This document shows, piece by piece, positions 1-6,076 of a DNA stretch of 7,957 bases (position 1 is the first letter of the stretch; each line of letters starts with the position of its first letter). The DNA comes from Candidatus Omnitrophica bacterium UBA1443. Its GTDB lineage: Bacteria; Omnitrophota; Omnitrophia; Omnitrophales; Aquincolibacteriaceae. The DNA lies in NCBI GenBank assembly GCA_002329545.1, contig DCTJ01000044.1, positions 19,121 through 27,077 on the forward strand. Reading direction: 5' to 3'. Below the pieces are notes generated by a model. That model was not told the origin of the DNA. It ran no database searches and saw nothing but the letters and a program-made list of their open reading frames with translations. The translations under genes and the position numbers were made by a program.

Positions 1-284
1 TCCGCAAGCTCCATTAAAGTCCATTGAGCGTAACTTTTCTTCTGGAAAATATTTTTTTCCAGAAACACTTTCACACATCTCTCAACCGGCTTGTAGGCAA
101 CGAGGAAAATCAGGGTCATCGTCAGAATCGGCGTAAGCGGGTGAGCCCCCCAGGGATTTCCGACGACATGAGGAAGGGATAATGAGACAAGGTAGGCCGC
201 CATGGCACCGATAAAAAAGAGAATCAGCCCCACCAGGATCTTCCTCAAAACAGTCTTGGGATTTCTAAGATGAAAAAACATCAT
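1..284 (-). CDS. Partial membrane protein, probable N-terminus of a sensor histidine kinase (3' end outside window)
   Basis: Reading the minus strand from an ATG at 284, 94 codons stay open to the window edge, so the gene is 3'-truncated. The translation has a short basic start, a hydrophobic segment at about residues 16-37 (KILVGLILFFIGAMAAYLV), a second at about 50-64, and then an amphipathic linker beginning YKPVERCVKVFLEKNIF and continuing through KKSYAQWTLMELA. That linker pattern (short polar kPverrv.. followed by an F/K-rich helix and an 'L.ELA' helix) resembles the stretch between the last membrane helix and the catalytic part of membrane-bound histidine kinases. No catalytic box is present, so the kinase label is inference; coding status is better supported by the open frame and membrane architecture. 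The gene follows ileS by 29 bases. Two adjacent ATGs (284 and 281) are possible starts, and neither has a well-spaced ribosome site. A GAF or diguanylate-cyclase output would be an alternative. Confidence 0.6.
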   Translation of the reverse strand, partial: MMFFHLRNPKTVLRKILVGLILFFIGAMAAYLVSLSLPHVVGNPWGAHPLTPILTMTLIFLVAYKPVERCVKVFLEKNIFQKKSYAQWTLMELA

Positions 285-313
285 ACGATAAGGATTCGTC
301 TCCTCATTCCCTC

Positions 314-3166
314 TTAACGTGATTGCAACGCTTCGATGCATTTGGGGCAAAGTTGCGGATGCTCCGGATGCTGGCCCACCGCGGTGGAATAATTCCAACA
401 ACGCACACACTTGAGCCCGTCCGCTTGAGCCACAATCACCTTGAGTTTCAGTTTTGCCTGCAACACCGCGGAAAAAATCTCTGTGGCTTCCACGCCCGCG
501 AGAGCCGCCTCATCCAGAGAAACCTGGGATACGACAAAAACCCGGGCGAGCTCCTTTTCATTCCGCTGTAATATGTCGGCAGATTCCGGCAAGTCTACAG
601 TCATTAGCACTTTCGCCTCAAGACCCGCCCCGATCGTTTTTGCTTCACGCTGTTTTTCAAGATAAGGAGTCACCGCGTCGCGAATTTCGCGAATATGTTC
701 CCAATCCTTATACCCGGAATTTTGATGAACCGGTTGTCCCTTCGGAACAGGCCATGAACTCGCGTGCACGCTCGGCACCCCCGGTTCAAGCTTATAAGCG
801 TTCCACACCTCATCAGACGTAAATGGCATGATGGGCGCCGTCATTTTGACCAACCTCGAAAGCACATAATGCAGGGATGTCTGCGCCGAACGGCGGAGCC
901 AAGCACTGGGCGCCGCGGTATACAAGGTGTCTTTGAGAATATCGAGATAATACGCGCTCAGATCGATCACACAAAAATTATAAATCTCACGATAAATCTG
1001 GTGAAACTCAAAACGCTCGTAAAGATCCGTCACCGTTTCGACCAACTGGTCGGCCTTTCCGATCACCCATTGATCGACGGGATGTTGTTTTTCAAAAGGC
1101 AACGCGTCTTTCGTGACGTCAAAATCGTAAAGATTGGAAAGCAAATAGCGATAGGTGTTCCGGATCTTGCGATACGCGTCCACAAGCTGTTTCAAAATTT
1201 CATTCGAAAGACGGATGTCAAACTGGTAATCGCAAGACGCCACCCAAAGCCTCAAGACATCCGCGCCAAACTCTTTCATCACTTCCTGGGGAGTCACCAC
1301 GTTTCCGGCAGATTTCGACATCTTTTTCCCCTGTCCATCCACCACAAAACCATGCGTGAGGACACCCTTGAACGAACTTTTCCCCTCAAGCGCCACTGAA
1401 GTAGTCAGGGCGCTTTGGAACCACCCCCGGTGCTGATCCGAACCTTCAAGATAAAGATCCGCCGGAAACTGAAGCCCCGGGTATTGTCGAAGGACAGCCT
1501 GGTGACTGACCCCGGAATCGAACCAGACATCAATGATATCCGTTTCTTTTTCAAATTCAGCTCCGCCACATTTCGGGCATTTTGTCCCCTCGGGAAGAAA
1601 ATCTTCAGCCGGATGAGCGAACCAGGAATCCGCGCCTTCATTGCGAAAGAATTCAAGAATCTTCTGTCTGGATTCCTTGACCAGGTGGATCCCCGCGCAC
1701 TTCGCGCATTTTATAATCGGAATGGGAACTCCCCAGTACCGCTGGCGGGAAAGACACCATTCGGGACGCGTTTGAACCATGGAACCAATCCGGTTTTTAC
1801 CCCAGTCGGGCACAAAGCGGATGTCCTGATGGATCGCGTTCAGCATCCTCTGACGCAAATCCTTATGATCAATCTTCATGAACCACTGGGTCGTGGCGCG
1901 AAAAAGGATCGGCTTTTTACAGCGCCAGCAATGCGGGTAGGAATGCGCGTGATCCGCTTCGTGAAGTAAAAGCTTCTTTTCCCTGAGAAGATCCGTAATC
2001 TTCGCATTTGCCTTGAAGACATGCTCACCCTTGCAATAAGGGAATTCATCCGTAAACCGGCCTTTTGAATCTACCGGCGAAAAAATGGCCAGATTATTTT
2101 CAAGATGACCGAATTTATAATCTTCTTCACCATGTCCCGGAGCAATATGGACAATCCCCGTGCCATCTTCAGAGGAAACATAGTCCGCAAGAATAGCGCG
2201 TCCCTTTCGGGGAAGAAACGGATGTTCATACTCCGCGTGATTGAGAACAGAGCCCTGAACACTGACGATCGGTTCCGCGAGCGGCGACTTGAGGCCGAGG
2301 GAGCGAATAAAAGGAATACGCGCGTCCGCAAGGAGGCATACTTCTTCCCCCATGTCGAGAAAAGAGTAAGAAAGCTCCGGATGGAGCGCGATCCCGACGT
2401 TGGCGGGAAGCGTCCACGGCGTCGTCGTCCAAACAAGCACGTAAACCGGCCGTTCTCCGAACTTGTGTATTTCTACGGGACTAACCTTCCCATTCAAGGT
2501 TTCCTTGACAAGCTTAAACTTCACATAAACCGATTTGGAAACCTTATCCTCGTACTCAAGCTCGGCATCAGCCAGCGCGGTCTCGCAATCAGAGCACCAG
2601 GGAACGGGCTTTAACCGCTGTTCGATATATCCTTCGCTGTATAATTTGAGAAAAGACTCCGCGATCGCGGTCTGATATTCATAATTCATCGTCAAGTAGG
2701 GTTTTTCCCATTCGGCAAATATTCCCAGTCGCTTAAATTCCTCACGTTGGATCCCAACAAATCTTTCGGCATATTGACGAGCCTGTTTCCGGAAGGCAAC
2801 CCGGTCCACGTCTTCCTTGCGCTTCCCCATTTCCTTCAGGCACGCGTGCTCAATCGGCAGGCCGTGACAATCCCACCCGGGGACATAAAACGCATCATAG
2901 CCACGCATGGTCTGGAATTTAATGATCAAATCCTTCAGTACCTTGTTCAGCGCGTGTCCAATATGAATCCGGCCATTCGCGTAAGGCGGCCCGTCATGAA
3001 GCGTATAGTTTGGCTTCCCTTCGGATTTTTCGCGGACTTTTTTATAAATTCCTTCCGTCTCCCAACGGTTCAAAATCTCAGGCTCTCTCTGGACGAGGTT
3101 AGCCTTCATGGGAAAAGAAGTTTGCGGAAGATTGAGTGTGTTTTTATACGACTTTTCGATTGGCAT
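314..3166 (-). CDS. ileS: Isoleucyl-tRNA synthetase
   Basis: Charges tRNA-Ile with isoleucine in the cytoplasm and hydrolyses mischarged valine; essential class I synthetase. The 950-residue length is close to the usual 930-950. Seen in order: a canonical start (TLNLPQTSFPMKANL), HDGPPYANG followed by the HIGH signature at 68-71, WDCHGLPIE near 98-106, CP1 editing-domain motifs (WTTTPWTLP at 247-255, and GTGIVHIAPGHGEEDY at 336-351 with the editing-site aspartate near 349), DVWFDSG at 546-552, KMSKS at 615-619, an anticodon-binding helical domain, and a C-terminal zinc knuckle with Cys 920, 923, 940 and 943. A second cysteine quartet (487, 490, 530, 533) sits in an insertion before DVWFDSG. 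The ATG at 3166 is preceded by a GGA four bases upstream and matches the family N-terminus. It lies 105 bases after the phosphorylase and could be cotranscribed or have its own promoter. Identification is certain. Confidence 0.98.
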   Translation of the reverse strand: MPIEKSYKNTLNLPQTSFPMKANLVQREPEILNRWETEGIYKKVREKSEGKPNYTLHDGPPYANGRIHIGHALNKVLKDLIIKFQTMRGYDAFYVPGWDCHGLPIEHACLKEMGKRKEDVDRVAFRKQARQYAERFVGIQREEFKRLGIFAEWEKPYLTMNYEYQTAIAESFLKLYSEGYIEQRLKPVPWCSDCETALADAELEYEDKVSKSVYVKFKLVKETLNGKVSPVEIHKFGERPVYVLVWTTTPWTLPANVGIALHPELSYSFLDMGEEVCLLADARIPFIRSLGLKSPLAEPIVSVQGSVLNHAEYEHPFLPRKGRAILADYVSSEDGTGIVHIAPGHGEEDYKFGHLENNLAIFSPVDSKGRFTDEFPYCKGEHVFKANAKITDLLREKKLLLHEADHAHSYPHCWRCKKPILFRATTQWFMKIDHKDLRQRMLNAIHQDIRFVPDWGKNRIGSMVQTRPEWCLSRQRYWGVPIPIIKCAKCAGIHLVKESRQKILEFFRNEGADSWFAHPAEDFLPEGTKCPKCGGAEFEKETDIIDVWFDSGVSHQAVLRQYPGLQFPADLYLEGSDQHRGWFQSALTTSVALEGKSSFKGVLTHGFVVDGQGKKMSKSAGNVVTPQEVMKEFGADVLRLWVASCDYQFDIRLSNEILKQLVDAYRKIRNTYRYLLSNLYDFDVTKDALPFEKQHPVDQWVIGKADQLVETVTDLYERFEFHQIYREIYNFCVIDLSAYYLDILKDTLYTAAPSAWLRRSAQTSLHYVLSRLVKMTAPIMPFTSDEVWNAYKLEPGVPSVHASSWPVPKGQPVHQNSGYKDWEHIREIRDAVTPYLEKQREAKTIGAGLEAKVLMTVDLPESADILQRNEKELARVFVVSQVSLDEAALAGVEATEIFSAVLQAKLKLKVIVAQADGLKCVRCWNYSTAVGQHPEHPQLCPKCIEALQSR

Positions 3167-3182
3167 AAATCCGTATTTTCTT

Positions 3183-3212
3183 TTTATCTTAAAACCGGGC
3201 GACGGCTTGCAA
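3183..3212 (-). promoter_or_regulatory. Weak promoter-like pair upstream of ileS
   Basis: In the 105-base gap before ileS, the minus strand shows TTGCAA (3212-3207) as a possible -35. An A/T-rich stretch follows that contains TAAGAT (3191-3186, spacing 15) or GATAAA (3188-3183, spacing 18) as a possible -10. Each hexamer matches the sigma-70 consensus at about four of six positions, with less than ideal spacing. It sits 17-46 bases before the ileS ATG, so a transcript from here would have a very short leader. This is a suggestion only; ileS may simply be read through from upstream. Confidence 0.2.
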
Positions 3213-3231
3213 GTATCGCTCCATGAAAAAA

Positions 3232-3250
3232 TTCTGTGTTCTCTGTGTGT
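3232..3250. repeat. Short tandem repeat (TCTGTGT twice, 9-base period)
   Basis: The plus strand reads TCTGTGT at 3233-3239 and again at 3242-3248, giving on the minus strand an ACACAGAGAACACAGA-like block between the phosphorylase stop and ileS. Only two copies are present. From memory, similar ACACAGAGA-type units recur between genes in many environmental bacterial genomes; whether this is a member of a dispersed family cannot be judged from one copy. Confidence 0.45.
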
Positions 3251-3252
3251 TA

Positions 3253-3268
3253 TTCCAGTTACCCGGAA
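3253..3268 (-). other. Small hairpin just after the phosphorylase stop codon
   Basis: On the minus strand, TTCCGG and CTGGAA can pair as a six-base-pair stem (one G-U pair) around a GTAA loop, a GNRA-type tetraloop. It begins 3 bases after the TAA stop of the purine nucleoside phosphorylase. No run of T follows, so it is not an intrinsic terminator; it could stabilise a processed 3' end or be chance. Confidence 0.3.
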
Positions 3269-3271
3269 ACC

Positions 3272-4120
3272 TTAGAACTTTTGAATTGTCGCGGCAATCA
3301 ATTTATCCAGTTTGGGCCCCGCTTCATTCGCCGTCTTGATGATTTCCTGAATATCGCACGGCGCGAGGTGATCCGGATCACACAGATCCGTAACCACGCT
3401 CACCCCAAGGACCTCCATCCCCATGTGAACGGCCACAATCACCTCCGGTACCGTCGACATTCCGACAAGATCCGCTCCCCAATGGCGCATCATCCGGTAT
3501 TCCGCGCGAGTTTCAAGGCAGGGTCCCGCCACTCCGATATAAACTCCCTGTCGCACCGGTATCTGAACCTCTTGCGCCGATTTCAGCGCAAGGTCTATCA
3601 GGCGCCGGGAATAAGGTTCGCACATGTCGGGGAACCTCGGTCCCAGTTTTTCCTCGTTGGGTCCGATCAGCGGATTGACGCCCATAAAGTTGATGTGATC
3701 CGTAATCAGGACAATCTCTCCTTTCCGGTATTCAAGGTTTAATCCGCCGGCCGCGTTTGAAACGACCAGCTTCCTCGTTCCAAGTTCACGGAGCACTCGC
3801 ACGGCGAAAGTAACCTCTTCGAGCGAATACCCCTCATAGTAGTGAAACCGTCCCTCCATTGCCGCGACTTTTTTTCCGGCAATCTCACCTAACACCAACT
3901 GCCCCTTGTGCGACTGGACGGTCGACTGGGGAAAATGGGGCAATTCATTATAAGCAAATATCCGCTCCGGCTTGATTCGATCGGCCAATCGGCCAAGCCC
4001 GGTTCCCAGAATTAAAGCGATTTCCGGTTTAAAATCTGTTTTTTCCTTCATGTGGGCAAGACATTCTCCGATCCGATCCATCAAACCGTTCTTTTCCCTG
4101 CAAAACCGTTTCATGACCAT
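3272..4120 (-). CDS. Purine nucleoside phosphorylase, trimeric PNP/MTAP family, with Asn-to-Asp change at the base-binding site
   Basis: Cleaves purine nucleosides with phosphate to a free base and (deoxy)ribose-1-phosphate in cytosolic purine salvage. The 282 residues follow the trimeric PNP fold closely: phosphate loop LGTGLG (38-43), STVQSHKG (66-73), GRFHYYEGY (90-98, with phosphate and ribose contacts Arg91, His93, Tyr95), SNAAGGLN (121-128), DHINFMGVNPL (141-151), GPCLETRAE (199-207, Glu203 matching human Glu201) and GMSTVPEV (220-227, Ser222 matching human Ser220). The residue aligned with human Asn243 is Asp245 (VVTD), and human Phe200 is Leu202. The motif GRFHYYEGY argues for PNP rather than methylthioadenosine phosphorylase, yet an aspartate at the Asn243 position is what MTA phosphorylases use. 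Guanosine/inosine or broader adenosine activity are both possible. The ATG at 4120 overlaps the yggT stop (TAATG) and has a G-rich ribosome site, which supports this start over internal ATGs at residues 3 and 14. Confidence 0.94.
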   Translation of the reverse strand: MVMKRFCREKNGLMDRIGECLAHMKEKTDFKPEIALILGTGLGRLADRIKPERIFAYNELPHFPQSTVQSHKGQLVLGEIAGKKVAAMEGRFHYYEGYSLEEVTFAVRVLRELGTRKLVVSNAAGGLNLEYRKGEIVLITDHINFMGVNPLIGPNEEKLGPRFPDMCEPYSRRLIDLALKSAQEVQIPVRQGVYIGVAGPCLETRAEYRMMRHWGADLVGMSTVPEVIVAVHMGMEVLGVSVVTDLCDPDHLAPCDIQEIIKTANEAGPKLDKLIAATIQKF

Positions 4121-4425
4121 TACATGCCCCCCTGGAATTTATACGCAATCGTCAAAAGTATCGTCACAAGCACCCGATTGACAAAATACAGAAAAATAAA
4201 AGCAAGTATCGGAGAAAAATCTATGGCCCCGATCCGCAAAGGAATTTGCCGGAACCACGACAAAATCGGATCCGTCACCTGATATAAAAACTGAACGATG
4301 CTTGAGTAAGGGTCTACCGGCATCCAGGACACGATGATCCGGGCAAAGAGCAACCAGTACAGAATGGTCGTAATGCCATTCACCAACATCGCCAGCGCTT
4401 TCAATATTTCCGCGATAATAAACAT
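4120..4425 (-). CDS. yggT: YggT family membrane protein
   Basis: Small integral membrane protein of 101 residues, a normal length for a bacterial single-unit YggT. Two hydrophobic spans are visible, roughly residues 7-33 and 71-95. The family motifs fall around the first span and the middle loop: LLFARIIVSWMP (25-36), FLYQVTDPILSWFR (46-59) and IGAIDFSPILAF (65-76). YggT proteins are found next to yggS and proC or cell-division genes in many bacteria; proposed roles are membrane or division-site organisation and osmotic tolerance, but the molecular function is unsettled. The ATG at 4425 is preceded by GGAAAGGA about three bases upstream. It is separated from proC by 78 bases holding a bulged hairpin, and its stop overlaps the next gene by one base. 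Confidence 0.93.
   Translation of the reverse strand: MFIIAEILKALAMLVNGITTILYWLLFARIIVSWMPVDPYSSIVQFLYQVTDPILSWFRQIPLRIGAIDFSPILAFIFLYFVNRVLVTILLTIAYKFQGGM
4127..4133 (-). promoter_or_regulatory. G-run ribosome binding site for the phosphorylase, inside the end of yggT
   Basis: The minus strand carries AGGGGGG six bases before the ATG at 4120, in place of the usual AGGAGG. It lies within the last codons of yggT (Gln-Gly-Gly-Met). Together with the TAATG stop/start overlap, it indicates translational coupling and fixes the start of the phosphorylase. Confidence 0.6.
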
Positions 4426-4451
4426 AAATCCTTTCCGACAACCGATGCCAA

Positions 4452-4478
4452 GCGAAAAGGTATCGATTCCTGTTTCGC
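4452..4478 (-). other. Bulged inverted repeat in the yggT leader
   Basis: GCGAAAAGG (4452-4460) is complementary to CCTGTTTCGC (4469-4478) apart from one extra base, giving a nine-base-pair stem with a single bulge. The eight-base loop TATCGATT itself contains the palindrome ATCGAT. It lies 27 bases before the yggT start on the transcribed strand. No T-run follows it, so it is not an intrinsic terminator. It could be an operator, a processing site, or a leader structure separating proC from yggT expression. Confidence 0.4.
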
Positions 4479-4504
4479 CTAACCCTGCACCCTGTCTTTC
4501 TTTT

Positions 4505-5296
4505 TTACTTTCTTAATTGCCGGCTTCGTTTCGAAGCCGCCAGCAGCGCAGACTGAAAAATCCTCCCGAACTTTCGACGTTGGAGGACCGTCAACGCAGC
4601 TTCCGTGGTCCCTTTCCTGGAGGTGACCATTTTCCTAAGCTGAGAACACGAAACCTCTGAATTTTTCGCGACCAACACGGCTCCCAAACCTGTCTGGATC
4701 GCAAGCCGGGTTGCGACATCCGCAGGGAATCCCTTCCGCAGGGCAAACTCCGACATAAGCTCCATCAGATAAAAAAAGTACGCCGGTCCACTTCCACTCA
4801 CCGCGGTAACATCGTCAAAACACTTTTCCGGAAGACGGACGACATCTCCGCATCCCTGAAAGATTTTTTCGGCAAGGGCCAATCTTTTTTTACTCCCGGT
4901 GACCACCGTCATCGATTGCCCCACCTTGGCACCCAGATTGGGCATGGCACGCACCACGTCTACCCGCCCCATTTCTTCCCGGATCCGGTCAATCGAAAAC
5001 CCGGCTAAAATTGAAACGATCCATTGACCTTGCCGGATTAAATCTCGGGTTTCAGCCGCAAACTCCTTAAAATCCTGGGGTTTAATCGCCAGCAAAACAA
5101 CATCTGACTCGCGAAAGACATCACCAATACAATCGGCCCTGGCAACGTGAAACCTTTTGGAAAGCATCTGTGATTTCGCGGCAATTTTATCATAAACTAT
5201 TATACGAGACGCACTTACAATCTTTTTTTTAAGCATCCCTTCAAGGATCGCGGACCCCATATTGCCCGCGCCGATAAAGCCGATCTTTTGCTTCAT
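4505..5296 (-). CDS. proC: Pyrroline-5-carboxylate reductase
   Basis: Reduces 1-pyrroline-5-carboxylate to proline with NAD(P)H, the last step of proline synthesis, in the cytoplasm. The 263 residues are slightly shorter than the typical 265-275. The N-terminal Rossmann domain opens with GFIGAGNMGSAI (6-17), the dinucleotide-binding glycine motif. AIKPQ (70-74) and VVRAMPNLGAKVG (114-126) are family hallmarks of the cofactor and substrate pocket. The C-terminal dimerisation domain has AVSGSGPAYFF (165-175) and the signature region MVTSRKGTTEAAL (223-235), where most homologues read TSPGGTT; the conserved glycine and threonines are kept. The ATG at 5296 has AAGGA seven bases upstream, and this site overlaps the stop region of the preceding yggS gene only 10 bases away, so the two are almost certainly cotranscribed and perhaps coupled. 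Confidence 0.97.
   Translation of the reverse strand: MKQKIGFIGAGNMGSAILEGMLKKKIVSASRIIVYDKIAAKSQMLSKRFHVARADCIGDVFRESDVVLLAIKPQDFKEFAAETRDLIRQGQWIVSILAGFSIDRIREEMGRVDVVRAMPNLGAKVGQSMTVVTGSKKRLALAEKIFQGCGDVVRLPEKCFDDVTAVSGSGPAYFFYLMELMSEFALRKGFPADVATRLAIQTGLGAVLVAKNSEVSCSQLRKMVTSRKGTTEAALTVLQRRKFGRIFQSALLAASKRSRQLRK
4521..4539. other. Perfect 8-bp hairpin within the last codons of proC
   Basis: CGGCTTCG and CGAAGCCG flank a three-base spacer (TTT on the plus strand, AAA on the minus). It falls over the Ala-Ser-Lys-Arg-Ser-Arg codons about 14 bases before the proC stop. On the coding strand it is followed by A-rich rather than T-rich sequence, so it does not fit an intrinsic terminator in either direction. 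It may be a messenger-stability structure, or chance in an arginine/alanine/serine-rich tail. Confidence 0.4.
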
Positions 5297-5306
5297 GACA
5301 AAGTCC

Positions 5307-5996
5307 TTACTTTAAGTTTCGAGGGAAGATTAAAGAACCAATTCTAAGCATATTTGCACCTTCTTCAATGGCAATCTTATAGTCCGCCGACATCCCCATT
5401 GAGAGTATCTCCCAGGCGTGTGACCTTTGTTCCGTTTTAAGAGATTCAAAGAGCCGACGTGTTTCCCTAAAGCACTCACGAATCCTGGCCTCATCCTCCG
5501 TAAAAGGTCCAATCGTCATAAGCCCCTTCACTTTGATAGACGGCCGGTTAGCCATGGCGGCCGCAAAACGGGACACATAGTCAGGATCCATGCCCGACTT
5601 TGTCTCTTCTCCCGACATATTCACCTGAAGCAGGCAAGGAACTTCATGGATCCCTTTTTTTTGGGCTTGTCGCTCAATCTCATCCGCCAGTTCCAGGCGA
5701 TCCAGGGAATGAATTAGATGAACTTGGCCCACGACATATTTGACCTTGTTCTTTTGCAAATGTCCAATCAGATGCCAACGAATGTCAGTCGGGAGCTCTT
5801 CTTTTTTCTCCCTCCATTCCTGGACACGATTTTCCCCAAAATCACGCTCGCCGGCATCGTAGGCCGAGCGAATCATTTCGGGAGGAACGGTTTTGGTCAC
5901 TATCACGAGCCTAACCGGGGCGGGATCATGGCTGTTCCGGGTCGCCCAATGATTGATCGACTGTTTCAGATTTTGAATTCTTTCAACAAGGGTCAT
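5307..5996 (-). CDS. yggS: YggS/PLPBP family pyridoxal phosphate homeostasis protein
   Basis: PLP-binding, single-domain TIM-barrel protein with no proven enzymatic activity; family members buffer pyridoxal phosphate and influence amino-acid and keto-acid pools. Numbered from the ATG at 5996 (229 residues), the PLP lysine is Lys35 in VIVTKTVP, followed by FGENRVQE (53-60), WHLIGHLQKNK (74-84), IHSLDR, LLQVNMSGEETKSG (122-135), GLMTIGPF (158-165) and the phosphate-binding LSMGMSADY (198-206), then GANMLRIGSLIF. All are family hallmarks. A GTG at 6011 would add five residues; ATG 5996 is preferred because it places the lysine where homologues have it (E. coli Lys36), but neither start has a well-spaced ribosome site (GGAG lies 14 bases before the ATG). 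It ends 10 bases before proC, a classic pairing. Confidence 0.96.
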   Translation of the reverse strand: MTLVERIQNLKQSINHWATRNSHDPAPVRLVIVTKTVPPEMIRSAYDAGERDFGENRVQEWREKKEELPTDIRWHLIGHLQKNKVKYVVGQVHLIHSLDRLELADEIERQAQKKGIHEVPCLLQVNMSGEETKSGMDPDYVSRFAAAMANRPSIKVKGLMTIGPFTEDEARIRECFRETRRLFESLKTEQRSHAWEILSMGMSADYKIAIEEGANMLRIGSLIFPRNLK

Positions 5997-6076
5997 AAGT
6001 TTTTTGAACACTCCGTGCTTATTCGGAAAATCGCGCTATCCCGGAAGATATTTCCCCCGCTATTTTCTCAAAAAAG

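Noticed and set aside
764..1399. A 211-codon plus-strand open frame inside ileS
   Set aside because: Antisense to strongly conserved ileS codons; its translation shows no recognisable domain and it has no independent support.
1415..2614. Further long plus-strand open frames over ileS (1415-1969, 2105-2614)
   Set aside because: Shadows of the real gene; low-complexity, basic translations without motifs.
3236..3742. A 168-codon plus-strand frame over the phosphorylase
   Set aside because: Fully antisense to a gene with clear catalytic motifs; no family resemblance.
4139..4441. A 100-codon minus-strand frame overlapping yggT
   Set aside because: Out of frame with yggT, whose motifs and ribosome site are convincing; this frame has no hydrophobic or domain pattern.
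4500..4540. Hairpin at the proC end plus a nearby T-run as an intrinsic terminator
   Set aside because: On the coding strand the run after the stem is A-rich; the T-run lies on the other strand and on the wrong side of the stem for plus-strand transcription.
6012..6076. Promoter before yggS (TTGAGA with TATCTT at spacing 15)
   Set aside because: Poor spacing and only a partial -10 match; not strong enough to list as a feature.
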